A model generated the notes under the pieces. It was not told the origin of the DNA and made no database searches. It worked only from the letters and a program-made list of their open reading frames with translations. A DNA stretch of 64,000 bases from Cyanobium sp. AMD-g (GTDB lineage Bacteria > Cyanobacteriota > Cyanobacteriia > PCC-6307 > Cyanobiaceae): assembly GCF_024346395.1 (NCBI RefSeq), contig NZ_JAGQCW010000003.1:1-64000 (forward strand), in the 5' to 3' direction. Position numbers and translations under genes: made by a program. This document shows positions 1-9,800 of this stretch, in pieces; the stretch's first letter is position 1, and every line of letters starts with the position of its first letter.

Positions 1-1816
1 AGATCACGGTGCGGGGGGCCATGCCATCGGCGAGGCCGTTCTTGATGCGCAGGTACTGGGCGATCACCTGCAGGGCATTGAGGTGCTGGCGCTTGTACTC
101 GTGGATGCGCTTCACCTGCACATCGAACATCGAGGCCGGATCCACGAGCACGCCCGTGTGGCGATGGATGTAGTTGGTGAGGTGGCGCTTCACCGACAGC
201 TTGGTGGCTCCCCAGTTCTCCAGGAAGCCGCCGTCGTCGGCGTAGCGCTCCAGCTGGCGCAGCTCATCGAGGTTGCGCACCCAGCCGTTGCCTATCGAGG
301 TGTCGAGCAGGGCCGAAAGCTGGGGGTTGGCCAGGGCCACCCACCGCCGTGGGGTGACGCCGTTGGTGACGTTGGTGAACTTCTCGGGCCAGAGGGCGGC
401 GAATTCGGGGAACAGGTCCTGCTTGACCAGGGCGCTGTGCAGGGCGGCGACGCCGTTGACGTGGTGGGAGCCGACGGTGGCGAGGTGGGCCATGCGCACG
501 GCCTTGCCGCTGGCCTCATCGATGATCGAGAGGCGCTGCAGCACGGCGTCGTTGCCGGGGTACTTGAGGCGCACCTGCTGGAGGAAACGACGGTTGATCT
601 CGAAGATCAGCTCGAGGTGGCGGGGCAACAGGGAGCCGAACAGATCGAGGCCCCATTTCTCGAGGGCCTCGGGCAGCAGGGTGTGGTTGGTGTAGGAGAG
701 GCAGGCGGTGGTGATGGCCCAGGCGGCGTCCCACTCCAGGTGCTTGTCGTCGAGCAGCAGCCGCATCATCTCGGCGACGGCGATCGAGGGGTGGGTGTCG
801 TTGAGCTGGACGGCCCAGTGGGCGGGGAACTCCTCGATGGGAATGCCGCGGGCATCGAGGCTGCGGATCATGTCCTGGAGGGAGCAGCTGACGAAGAAGT
901 GCTGCTGCTTGAGGCGCAACTGGCGGCCCTTGGCGGTGCCGTCGTTGGGGTAGAGCACCTTGCAGAGGGTCTCGGAGCCCACCTTCTCCTCCACGGCGCC
1001 GTAATAGTCGCCGCTGTTGAAGGCGTAGAAGTCGAAGGATTCGGTGGCATCGGCCCGCCACAGGCGCAGCCGGTCGCAGGTGTTCACCCGGTAGCCCAGC
1101 ACCGGCACGTCGTGGGGGACGCCGATGGCATGCTCGGCGGGGATCCAGCGCACCCGGTAGGCGCCGTTGCGGTCGCGGTAGCTCTCGGTGTGGCCGCCGA
1201 AGCCCACGAAACAGGCCTGGTCGGGGTGGGGGATCTCCCAGGGCCAACCAGCCTTGAGCCACTTGTCGGTGATCTCCACCTGCCAGCCGTCGCGGATCAG
1301 CTGGTCGAAGATGCCGAACTCGTAGCGGATGCCATAGCCGGTGGCGGGGATCTCGAGCGAGGCGAGGGATTCGAGGAAGCAGGCGGCCAGCCGACCCAGC
1401 CCGCCATTACCCAGGCCCGGCTCCTCCTCCACATCGAGGATCTCCTCGATGTCGTTGATGCCGAACTGCTTGAGGGCCTCGGCGGCCTCCTTCTGGATAC
1501 CCAGCATCAGCAGGTTGTTGCCGAGCTGGGGGCCGATCAGGAATTCGGCCGAGAGGTAGGCCACGATCCGCTTGGGGTTGGCGGCAATCGCTTCAATGCC
1601 CGCCAGGTAGCGAGTCATCAGCCGGTCGCGCACGGCGTAGCTGAGCGCCATGTAGAGGTCGTGGCGGCTGGCGCTGGGGGCGAGCTTGCCGAGCGTGTAG
1701 AAGAGGTGTTCGGTCATGCCGTCGAACACGTCCGTCGCCGTCAGGCCGCTGCGATCGGGGTCCGCGAAGCACCCGGGCGTGGGCAGGCTCAGGTTGCGAG
1801 GTTGTTGGTCGGTCAT
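1..1816 (-). CDS. glgP: Glycogen/starch phosphorylase, partial (C-terminus beyond window)
   Basis: Phosphorolytic release of glucose-1-phosphate from glycogen in the cytoplasm. Reading from the ATG at 1816 gives an uninterrupted frame of about 605 residues that runs off the left edge. It contains the phosphorylase landmarks YLSAEFLIG, EPGLGNGGLGRLAACFLES, YGIRYEFGIF, QLNDTHPSIA and NVTNGVTPRRW, and closes at the edge with KRIHEYKRQ followed by QYLRIKNG. The family is about 840 residues, so the last quarter, including the lysine that binds pyridoxal phosphate, is not visible. The long open frame on the other strand is its GC-driven shadow. The gene diverges from the antiporter gene, with 161 bp between the two starts. 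Family identification is near certain. Confidence 0.95.
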   Translation of the reverse strand, partial: MTDQQPRNLSLPTPGCFADPDRSGLTATDVFDGMTEHLFYTLGKLAPSASRHDLYMALSYAVRDRLMTRYLAGIEAIAANPKRIVAYLSAEFLIGPQLGNNLLMLGIQKEAAEALKQFGINDIEEILDVEEEPGLGNGGLGRLAACFLESLASLEIPATGYGIRYEFGIFDQLIRDGWQVEITDKWLKAGWPWEIPHPDQACFVGFGGHTESYRDRNGAYRVRWIPAEHAIGVPHDVPVLGYRVNTCDRLRLWRADATESFDFYAFNSGDYYGAVEEKVGSETLCKVLYPNDGTAKGRQLRLKQQHFFVSCSLQDMIRSLDARGIPIEEFPAHWAVQLNDTHPSIAVAEMMRLLLDDKHLEWDAAWAITTACLSYTNHTLLPEALEKWGLDLFGSLLPRHLELIFEINRRFLQQVRLKYPGNDAVLQRLSIIDEASGKAVRMAHLATVGSHHVNGVAALHSALVKQDLFPEFAALWPEKFTNVTNGVTPRRWVALANPQLSALLDTSIGNGWVRNLDELRQLERYADDGGFLENWGATKLSVKRHLTNYIHRHTGVLVDPASMFDVQVKRIHEYKRQHLNALQVIAQYLRIKNGLADGMAPRTVI

Positions 1817-1977
1817 GGCGGTCGGCGCGCGGTGGTCCCTCAGGCACAGGTCTGGCCGTGCGTCTCCAGACCGTAGCGGTGGTTGCCATTCCTCTCGACC
1901 GGCCTGTTGGGAGATCAGCAACGGCACACCTTCCCGACGCCAACGCCCTTAGCGTCCGCTCGCCATTGATTGCGTCC

Positions 1978-3363
1978 ATGTTCGCGCCCAGCCTTCTGCT
2001 CGAAGTCGGCACCACCCAGATCGAGACGGTGGAAACGCTGCTGGAGGTGGGTCGCTACCTGGTGATCTTCCTGGTGGCCCGGGCCCTGGCGGAGCTGATG
2101 GTGCGCCTCAAGCTGCCCACGATCCTCGGCGAACTGGTGGCAGGCGTGCTGATCGGCGTCACAGGGCTGCACCTGATCCTGCCGCCCGCCGCCCACGCTG
2201 AATTGAACCAGGTCATGCTCGATCTGGTCGGCTCCTGCGCCGGGGTCAGCCCCGAGGCGGTGGCCGAGATCTACACCGAGAGCTTCCCGTCCCTGGAGGC
2301 CACCTCCAAGCTCGGTCTCTATGCCCTGCTGTTTCTCACGGGCCTGGAAAGTGAACTCGACGAACTGATGGCCGTGGGCCAGCAGGCCACCACCGTGGCT
2401 CTCACCGGCGTGGTGTTGCCCTTCGCCATGGGCACGGCCGGCTTGTACCTCCTTTTCCATGTGCCGCTGTTTCCGGCGGTGTTCGCCGGTGCCTCGATGA
2501 CCGCCACCAGCATCGGCATCACCGCCAGTGTCTTCGGCGAACTGAAGTTCCTCAAGACCCGGGAAGGCCAGACCGTGATCGGCGCCGCCGTGCTCGACGA
2601 CATCTTCGGCATCGTGATCCTGGCGGTGGTGGTGGCCCTGGCTGGTGACGCGGTGCTCTCCGCCGGTCCAATCCTGCAGCTGGTGCTGGCGGCGGCGGTG
2701 TTCGTGGCCGTGGCCCTGTTCCTGAGCCGCACCGGCGCGCCGGTCTTCGACTGGGTCCTCGATCGCCTCAAGGCCCCTGGGGAAGTGGTGGTGGCCGGTT
2801 TCGTGGTGCTGGGCCTGTGCTGCTTCGTCGCCGAGGCCATCGGCCTGGAGGCGGCCCTGGGGGCCTTCGCGGCCGGCCTGATCCTGAGTGCCTCCAAGCA
2901 CACCAAGGCGATCCAGCAGTCGGTGAAGCCCCTGGTGGCCCTGTTCGCCACCGTGTTCTTCGTGCTGATCGGCAGCGCCCTCGACCTGTCGGTGATGAAT
3001 CCCCTCAACCCCGACAACCGCGAAGGGCTGGTGGTGGCCCTGTTCCTGCTGACCGTCGCCATTGCCGGCAAGGTGGCCGCCGGCTGGAGCTACATCAGCA
3101 AGGAGAAGACCAACCGGCTGGTGGTGGGCCTGGGGATGATGCCCCGCGGGGAAGTCGGTCTGATTTTCCTGGGTCTGGGCAGCCAGGCCGGCATCCTCTC
3201 GGCGCCCCTGGAGGCGGCCATCCTGTTGATGGTGATCGGCACCACGTTCCTGGCGCCGTTGTTGCTGCGCTTGGCGCTCAACGGCGTTGAGGTCCCCACT
3301 GAGGTCCCCACGGAGCCCCCCCTCAATGGTTCTGCGGATGGGCCCACTGAGCAGGCCGCCTGA
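1978..3363 (+). CDS. Cation:proton antiporter (CPA2 family, NhaS3-like)
   Basis: A 461-residue polytopic membrane protein predicted to exchange Na+ (or K+) for H+. I chose the ATG at 1978 (MFAPSLLLEVG) because the frame upstream of it is basic, non-hydrophobic sequence. Family features seen: a first helix ending in LKLPTILGELVAGVLIG, the motif ATSIGITASVF, and the paired acidic residues D207-D208 in VLDDIFGIVIL, the expected ion-binding site. A later helix carries LGAFAAGLILS, and MMPRGEVGLIF lies near the C-terminus. Length and motif order match cyanobacterial CPA2 antiporters such as Synechocystis NhaS3, which is known from a thylakoid location. The location and ion choice here are inference. 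Confidence 0.9.
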   Translation: MFAPSLLLEVGTTQIETVETLLEVGRYLVIFLVARALAELMVRLKLPTILGELVAGVLIGVTGLHLILPPAAHAELNQVMLDLVGSCAGVSPEAVAEIYTESFPSLEATSKLGLYALLFLTGLESELDELMAVGQQATTVALTGVVLPFAMGTAGLYLLFHVPLFPAVFAGASMTATSIGITASVFGELKFLKTREGQTVIGAAVLDDIFGIVILAVVVALAGDAVLSAGPILQLVLAAAVFVAVALFLSRTGAPVFDWVLDRLKAPGEVVVAGFVVLGLCCFVAEAIGLEAALGAFAAGLILSASKHTKAIQQSVKPLVALFATVFFVLIGSALDLSVMNPLNPDNREGLVVALFLLTVAIAGKVAAGWSYISKEKTNRLVVGLGMMPRGEVGLIFLGLGSQAGILSAPLEAAILLMVIGTTFLAPLLLRLALNGVEVPTEVPTEPPLNGSADGPTEQAA

Positions 3364-3387
3364 TCCCCTGTGGCGGTCCGGCCGGCT

Positions 3388-3711
3388 TCAGCGCTCTCGG
3401 TCGTCGGCTCTGCCGGCGGCCAGGCTGAGCGACAGGCCCCCCAGTACGGCGATCAAACCCAGGCTGCCGGCCCAGCCAGGCCCAAGGGCCCAGCTGAGCA
3501 GCAGTTCCACCACCAGGCCCACCGCCAGGGCCAGCAGCAGGCTGCCGCCCACCAGGACCAGTTGCTGCAGCCCTTCCTCCAGGGACGCCTCGGCCAGGGC
3601 CTGCTCCAGCCGGCCCAGCGGCACGCTCAGGGGCAGGTAAAGGGCCAGGGCCCACAGGGCCACCCCCGGCAGCAACGGGCTCAGGTCAGCGAGGGTGAAG
3701 GCGTCGGACAT
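3388..3711 (-). CDS. Small membrane protein, unknown function
   Basis: A 107-residue protein starting at MSDAFTLADLSPLLPG. An alternative start 60 bases upstream would add a basic, proline-rich leader that looks non-coding. It has three hydrophobic stretches: about residues 12-30, 47-70 (VLVGGSLLLALAVGLVVELL) and 78-97. A short amphipathic segment, GRLEQALAEASLEEGLQQ, lies between the first two. It ends 25 bp beyond the stop of the antiporter gene (tail to tail) and diverges from the hydrolase gene. I recognise no family. Strand and frame are supported by the ordered hydrophobic pattern, which the opposite frames lack. Confidence 0.65.
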   Translation of the reverse strand: MSDAFTLADLSPLLPGVALWALALYLPLSVPLGRLEQALAEASLEEGLQQLVLVGGSLLLALAVGLVVELLLSWALGPGWAGSLGLIAVLGGLSLSLAAGRADDRER

Positions 3712-3789
3712 GGCGGCAGGCGCAGGGGGCGGGGCCGCACGCTGGCCGGGCTTCCTAGCATCGTCCTTCACCGCAACGCCCCTGCGTCC

Positions 3790-4695
3790 ATGGCTTCGTC
3801 ACCCGAAATCCCCTGGCAGTTCCTGGGCCATCGGGTGCACGCCATTCGCTCGGCTCCGCAGCAGCCCACCGGCCCGGCGATCCTGCTGGTGCATGGCTTC
3901 GGGGCCTCCACCGACCACTGGCGCTTCAACATTCCGGTGCTGGCCCGCACCCATGAGGTCCACGCCATCGATCTGCTCGGCTTCGGCCGCAGCGCCAAAC
4001 CCGCTGGCCTCACCTACGGCGGCGCCCTCTGGCGCGACCAGCTCTGCGCCTATGTGGAGCAGCGGATCGGCCGGCCCACGGTGCTGGTGGGGAACTCCCT
4101 CGGCGGCTTTGCCGCCCTGGCCGCCGGCGCTGCCCTTGGTGATCAGGCTGCGGGCGTGGCGCTGCTGAACGCCGCCGGCCCCTTCAGCGACGAGCAGCAG
4201 CCACCCCAGGGGTGGGGGGCGATCGCCCGCCAGACAATCGGGTCGGCCCTGCTGCGCAGTCCGGTGCTGCAGCGCCTCCTGTTCGAGAACATGCGCCGCC
4301 CCGCCACGGTGCGGCGCACCCTCAATCAGGTCTACATCGACCGCACCAACGTCGATGACGAGCTGGTCGAGGCGATCCTGCGGCCCTCGCGGGATCCAGG
4401 GGCCTTCGGCGTCTTCCGCACCGTCTTCGACATCCCCCGCGGCCAACCCCTCGACGAACTGTTCGCCGGGCTCACGGCGCCGTTGCTGTTGCTCTGGGGC
4501 ATCCGCGACCCCTGGATCAACGCCGCCGGTCGCCGGGCCAGCTTCCAGCGGCATGCACCTGCCCGCACCACCGAAGTGGTGCTCGACGCCGGCCACTGCC
4601 CCCACGACGAGGTGCCCGACCAGGTCAACCGGGCCCTGCTGGAATGGCTGGCGGGGCTGGTGGAAAGCCCGGTTGCCGTGCTGACCGCCCACTGA
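3790..4695 (+). CDS. Alpha/beta hydrolase
   Basis: A 301-residue alpha/beta-hydrolase-fold enzyme. Visible landmarks are the oxyanion-hole motif HGFG (35-38), the nucleophile elbow GNSLGG with Ser103, an aspartate at 240 in WGIRDPW and His269 in AGHCPHDE, so the Ser-Asp-His triad is complete. A lid region of about 100 residues (about 125-225) separates the core halves. No signal peptide is seen, so it is probably cytoplasmic or membrane-associated. The start is the ATG at 3790. Similar cyanobacterial proteins resemble haloalkane-dehalogenase or pheophytinase-like hydrolases; the substrate cannot be read from sequence. It lies 53 bp upstream of the acyltransferase triplet. Confidence 0.88.
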   Translation: MASSPEIPWQFLGHRVHAIRSAPQQPTGPAILLVHGFGASTDHWRFNIPVLARTHEVHAIDLLGFGRSAKPAGLTYGGALWRDQLCAYVEQRIGRPTVLVGNSLGGFAALAAGAALGDQAAGVALLNAAGPFSDEQQPPQGWGAIARQTIGSALLRSPVLQRLLFENMRRPATVRRTLNQVYIDRTNVDDELVEAILRPSRDPGAFGVFRTVFDIPRGQPLDELFAGLTAPLLLLWGIRDPWINAAGRRASFQRHAPARTTEVVLDAGHCPHDEVPDQVNRALLEWLAGLVESPVAVLTAH

Positions 4696-4748
4696 ACCCG
4701 GCGGCGGCGGCTGGTCGGTACATTTCCCTCCACACAGGGGGGGCAGGG

Positions 4749-6857
4749 TTGATCGCCGCCGTCACAGGCACCGGAGCCGCGCCAGGGGCGAGCCGCCAGG
4801 CGGACGGTGTGGGCGGGAAGGCGGGTGGCTTTGCCTACCGGCCGGACATCGATGCGCTGCGCGGGGCGGCGATGCTGGCGGTGCTGGTGTTCCACCTGAA
4901 CAAGGGGTGGCTGCCGGGTGGCTTCACGGGGGTGGATGTCTTTTTTGTGATTTCGGGCTACGTGGTGATGGGCTCGCTGCTGGGCCAGGCGAGCAAGCCG
5001 CTGTGGCCGCGGCTGGGCAATTTCTATCTGCGGCGGGTGCGGCGTCTGCTGCCGAACCTGCTGGTGTGCCTGGGGGTGACCAGTCTGGGTGTGGCGATGC
5101 TGATCCCGCCGCTGGAGAGCGGGCCCTATTTCATCGTGGCCCTCAAGGCGCTGTTCGGCTGGTCGAACAACTACCTGATGGGCCAGTTGGATTACTTCGC
5201 CACGGATGCGGACCTGAATCCCTTTCTGCACACCTGGTCGCTGGGTGTGGAGCAGCAGTTCTACCTGGTGTTTCCGCTGTTGATGGTGGGGATCGGCTAT
5301 GGGGTGCGGCGGAGCGTGCCGCTGCTGGCGGCGCTGATCGTGCTGTCGCTGGGGGCGAGCTGGTGGTGGACGCAGAGCGCCCCGATGGCGGCTTTTTTCC
5401 TGATGCCGAGTCGGTTGTGGGAACTGACGGTGGGCTCGCTGCTGCTGGTGGCGCAGCGACGGGGTCTGCTGGGGGCGGATTGGCTGAAAGGCCGCTGGCC
5501 GCGGCTGGCGGGGGCGGCGCTGCTGCTGTGGGCGGTGGTGATGACGTCGGAGCGTGAGGGCTTCCCGGTGCCGGGTGTGCTGCCGGCGGTGCTGGGGACG
5601 CTGCTGGTGCTGCAGGCGGGCCCCGGTGAGGGGGGCAGATTCCTGCCGGGCCGTTGGCTGGAGCGCGGTCTGCTGACGTGCGGGCTGCTGTCGTATTCGC
5701 TGTACCTGTGGCACTGGCCTGTGATCGTGCTGCTGCGGTGGACGTGGGGGATGGAGACGTGGTGGCAGTACGTGGCGGCGGTGGCCGGGAGCGTGGTGCT
5801 GGCGGTGGCGGCGTACGGGCTGGTGGAGCAGCCGGTGCGGCGCTACCCGCTGAAGTGGTGGTGGGAGACGCTGCTGGCGCTGCTGGCCCTTGGGGGCCTG
5901 TGGATGGCCATCGACACCCTCCACTATTCGGTGCGCGGCCGCTTCTTCATCGGCACTGATCGGGATCCGGTTCCCCTGCACGAACGGGTGCAGGAGTGGA
6001 ATCCCACCCTGCCGGGCACCCGGATCGATCAGAACTGCGCCATCCCCTACTGGACCCCCTACAGCCCCGCCAGCCGCTCCGATCTTGAACGCTGCAGCAA
6101 GCCCGGTCGGCCCGGTGCCGGGGAGATCTTCCTGCTGGGCGATTCCCATGCCGAGCATCTGCTGCCGATGCTCGACCTGGTCACCGCCGTGACCGGCCAG
6201 CGCATCACCTTCACCAACAAGCGCTCCTGCTTCATTGATCCCCAGCTCACCCTGTTCCTCAACAACCGGCCCTACAAGCCCTGCACCGATTTCGCCGCCG
6301 GGGAGATGGAGCGGGCCCTCGAACGTCTCAAGCCGGGAGACATCGTGATGATTTCCAGCAACCTCAACAACTACCTGAGCACTTCTGATCCGGGGGGCAC
6401 AAGCCAGGGGCAGCCGGCCTACCTCTCAGACCGGCGGCTGAATGTCGCCGAGCTGCGTCAGGCCCACATCCTCAGCATGCGGGCCTATGCCCAGCGGCTG
6501 GCGGCCCGGGGCATCGAGCTTGTGCTCGTGGTCGACAACCCGGCCCTCGCCCGGGAGATCGTGGCCTGCCCGAAGGATTCCACCAGCAGCTGTGCCCCCA
6601 ACCCCGCCGTCACCGCCGCCGGTCAGCTCTCCGTGCGCCTCACCCTGGAGGCGGCGGCGGCTGGTCTGCCCAACGTGCACGTCTTCGACCCCACCCCCTA
6701 CCTGCTTGGTCCGGATGGCCGGGTGCGCTACCGCAATGACTTGGGCAAGATCATCTATTCCGACTCCCATCACCTCAGCGTGACGGGCAGCCGCTCGCTG
6801 GCGGAACCGTTCAGGCGGTTCCTTTCCGAGGCGGGCCTGATTCCGGGGGCCCGCTGA
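4749..6857 (+). CDS. O-acyltransferase, acyltransferase-3 + SGNH (copy 1 of 3)
   Basis: A two-domain O-acetyltransferase of the OafA type, 702 residues from a TTG start at 4749. This start is preferred because the resulting leader matches the length and Ala/Gly composition of copies 2 and 3. Residues about 28-380 form the polytopic acyltransferase-3 domain, with the catalytic-type His49 in VFHLNKGWLPGG, then GVDVFFVISGYVVMG, LRRVRRLLPN and HTWSLGVEQQFYLVFP. After a last helix comes a periplasmic SGNH domain with Ser466 in LLGDSHAEH and Asp672/His675 in the late DSHH motif. OafA-type proteins transfer acyl groups to surface sugars. The stop overlaps the next start (TGATG). The sugar acceptor is unknown. 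Confidence 0.9.
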   Translation: MIAAVTGTGAAPGASRQADGVGGKAGGFAYRPDIDALRGAAMLAVLVFHLNKGWLPGGFTGVDVFFVISGYVVMGSLLGQASKPLWPRLGNFYLRRVRRLLPNLLVCLGVTSLGVAMLIPPLESGPYFIVALKALFGWSNNYLMGQLDYFATDADLNPFLHTWSLGVEQQFYLVFPLLMVGIGYGVRRSVPLLAALIVLSLGASWWWTQSAPMAAFFLMPSRLWELTVGSLLLVAQRRGLLGADWLKGRWPRLAGAALLLWAVVMTSEREGFPVPGVLPAVLGTLLVLQAGPGEGGRFLPGRWLERGLLTCGLLSYSLYLWHWPVIVLLRWTWGMETWWQYVAAVAGSVVLAVAAYGLVEQPVRRYPLKWWWETLLALLALGGLWMAIDTLHYSVRGRFFIGTDRDPVPLHERVQEWNPTLPGTRIDQNCAIPYWTPYSPASRSDLERCSKPGRPGAGEIFLLGDSHAEHLLPMLDLVTAVTGQRITFTNKRSCFIDPQLTLFLNNRPYKPCTDFAAGEMERALERLKPGDIVMISSNLNNYLSTSDPGGTSQGQPAYLSDRRLNVAELRQAHILSMRAYAQRLAARGIELVLVVDNPALAREIVACPKDSTSSCAPNPAVTAAGQLSVRLTLEAAAAGLPNVHVFDPTPYLLGPDGRVRYRNDLGKIIYSDSHHLSVTGSRSLAEPFRRFLSEAGLIPGAR

Positions 6858-9800
6858 TGGTGGCCGCCGCCAGCATCGAACGCACCGCTGCCGCGGCGCA
6901 GCCGTCGGAGCGCTTTGCCTACCGGCCGGACATCGATGCGCTGCGCGGGGCGGCGATGCTGGCGGTGCTGGTGTTCCACCTGAACAAGGGGTGGCTGCCG
7001 GGTGGCTTCACGGGGGTGGATGTCTTTTTTGTGATTTCGGGCTACGTGGTGATGGGCTCGCTGCTGGGCCAGGCCAGTAAGCCGCTGTGGCCGCGGCTGG
7101 GCAATTTCTATCTGCGGCGGGTGCGGCGTCTGCTGCCGAACCTGCTGGTGTGCCTGGGGGTGACGAGCCTGGCGGTGGCCCTCTGGGTTCCCCCCGGCGA
7201 GAACGGGCCCTACTTCATGACCGCCATCAAGGCGCTGTTCGGCTGGTCGAACAACCACCTGATGGGCCAGATCGATTACTTCAATCCGGACGCCGACCTG
7301 AACCCGTTTCTGCACACCTGGTCGCTGGGTGTGGAGCAGCAGTTCTACCTGGTGTTTCCGCTGTTGATGGTGGGGATCGGCTATGGGGTGCGGCGGAGCG
7401 TGCCGCTGCTGGCGGCGCTGATCGTGCTGTCGCTGGGGGCGAGCTGGTGGTGGACGCAGAGCGCCCCGATGGCGGCGTTTTTCCTGATGCCGAGTCGGTT
7501 GTGGGAACTGACGGTGGGCTCGCTGCTGCTGGTGGCGCAGCGACGGGGTCTGCTGGGGGCGGATTGGCTGAAAGGCCGCTGGCCGCGGCTGGCGGGGGCG
7601 GCGCTGCTGCTGTGGGCGGTGGTGATGACGTCGGAGCGTGAGGGCTTCCCGGTGCCGGGTGTGCTGCCGGCGGTGCTGGGGACGCTGCTGGTGCTGCAGG
7701 CGGGTCCCGGTGAGGGGGGGAGATTCCTGCCGGGCCGTTGGCTGGAGCGCGGTCTGCTGACGTGCGGGCTGCTGTCGTATTCGCTGTACCTGTGGCACTG
7801 GCCTGTGATCGTGCTGCTGCGGTGGACGTGGGGGATGGAGACGTGGTGGCAGTACGTGGCGGCGGTGGCCGGGAGCGTGGTGCTGGCGGTGGCGGCGTAC
7901 GGGCTGGTGGAGCAGCCGGTGCGGCGCTACCCGCTGAAGTGGTGGTGGGAGACGCTGCTGGCGCTGCTGGCGGTGGCGGGCCTGTGGATCGGCATCGATG
8001 CCCTCCAGAACGGCCTGCGTGATCGTCTCTTTCTGGGCACGGATCGCGATCCGGTTCCCCGCACGGAACGGATCCAGAACCTGAAGATCCCCGGCACGGG
8101 CATCGGCAGCGGCTGCAGCCTTGTGTACGGCCAGCCCTACAACGACGCCACCCGGATCGATTTCGAGCGCTGCGGCCGGCCCGGCCGGCCCGGTGCCGGC
8201 GAGATCTTCCTGCTGGGCGATTCCCACGCCCTGCACCTGCTGCCGATGCTCGATGCGGTCACCGCCCGCACCGGCCAGCGGATCAGCTTCACCTATCAGA
8301 TGGCCTGCTTCACCGATCCCAGCCTGCTGATGAGCTGGGGCAACAAGAGCTACGGCCCCTGCCGCGACTTCGTGATCGGCGAGATGGAGCGCTCCCTGGA
8401 GCGCCTCAAGCGCGGCGATGTGGTCGTGCTCTCGTCCTGGCTCAACTACTACGTGGGCGATGTCACCCCCGCCGGCACCCCCAGCGAGGCCCAGGTGATG
8501 GACGGCGCCCGGCGTCTCACCCCGGCCCAGGCCCGAGCCCGCCACGTGGCCAACCTACGGGCCTACGCCCAGCGCCTCGCCGCCCGCGGCATCCAGCTGG
8601 TGCTGGTGGTGGACAGCCCGATGCTCGCCCGCAAACCTCTGGAGTGCCGCCGCTCCACCGGCCAGCCCGTCAGTTGTGCGCCGGAGGTGGCTGTGACGGC
8701 GGCGATGCAGCGCACGGTGCGCGACACCCTGACCGCGGCGGCGGCGGGCCTGCCCAACGTGCATGTCTTCGATCCCACCCCCTATCTGGTGGATGCGGAT
8801 GGCCGGGTGCTGGACCGCCGGCCAGATGGCACCCCCCTGTTCGCCGACAACCACCATCTCAGCGTCAGCGGCAGCCGATCATTGGCGGCGCCGTTCGAGC
8901 GGTTCCTGTCGCAGGCGGGCCTGATCCCGGGGGGCCGCTGATGGTGGTGGCACCGACCAGCCAGGGAGCCGCCGCCGCGGCGAGCGTCCCGGCGACCGGA
9001 GCCGGCGGGAAGGCGGGTGGCTTTGCCTACCGGCCGGACATCGATGCGCTGCGCGGGGCGGCGATGCTGGCGGTGCTGGTGTTCCACCTGAACAAGGGGT
9101 GGCTGCCGGGTGGCTTCACGGGGGTGGACGTCTTTTTTGTGATTTCGGGCTACGTGGTGATGGGCTCGCTGCTGGGCCAGGCGAGCAAGCCGCTGTGGCC
9201 ACGGCTGGGCAATTTCTATCTGCGGCGGGTGCGGCGGCTGCTGCCGAACCTGCTGGTGTGCCTGGGGGTGACCAGTCTGGGTGTGGCGATGCTGATCCCG
9301 CCGCTGGAGAGCGGGCCCTATTTCATCGTGGCCCTCAAGGCGCTGTTCGGCTGGTCGAACAACTACCTGATGGGCCAGTTGGATTACTTCGCCACGGATG
9401 CGGACCTGAATCCCTTTCTGCACACCTGGTCGCTGGGTGTGGAGCAGCAGTTCTACCTGGTGTTTCCGCTGCTGATGGTGGGGATCGGCTATGGGGTGCG
9501 GCGGAGCGTGCCGCTGCTGGCGGCGCTGATCGTGCTGTCGCTGGGGGCGAGCTGGTGGTGGACGCAGAGCGCGCCGATGGCGGCGTTTTTCCTGATGCCG
9601 AGTCGCCTGTGGGAACTGACGGTGGGCTCGCTGCTGCTGGTGGCGCAACGGCGGGGGCTGCTGGGTGCGGATTGGCTGAAAGGCCGCTGGCCGCGGCTGG
9701 CGGGGGCGGCGCTGCTGCTGTGGGCGGTGGTGATGACGTCGGAGCGTGAGGGCTTCCCGGTGCCTGGGGTGCTGCCGGCGGTGCTGGGGACGGTGCTGGT

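Noticed and set aside
83-1876. 597-residue plus-strand open frame
   Set aside because: It is antisense to glgP; its composition (Gly, Val, Glu, His rich with repeated VG and GG) is that of GC-driven shadow sequence, while the minus strand gives unmistakable phosphorylase motifs.
4219-4226. HIP1 octamer GCGATCGC, also at 63626-63633
   Set aside because: Only these two were noticed, so there is no sign of the strong HIP1 enrichment of some other cyanobacteria; not treated as a functional element.
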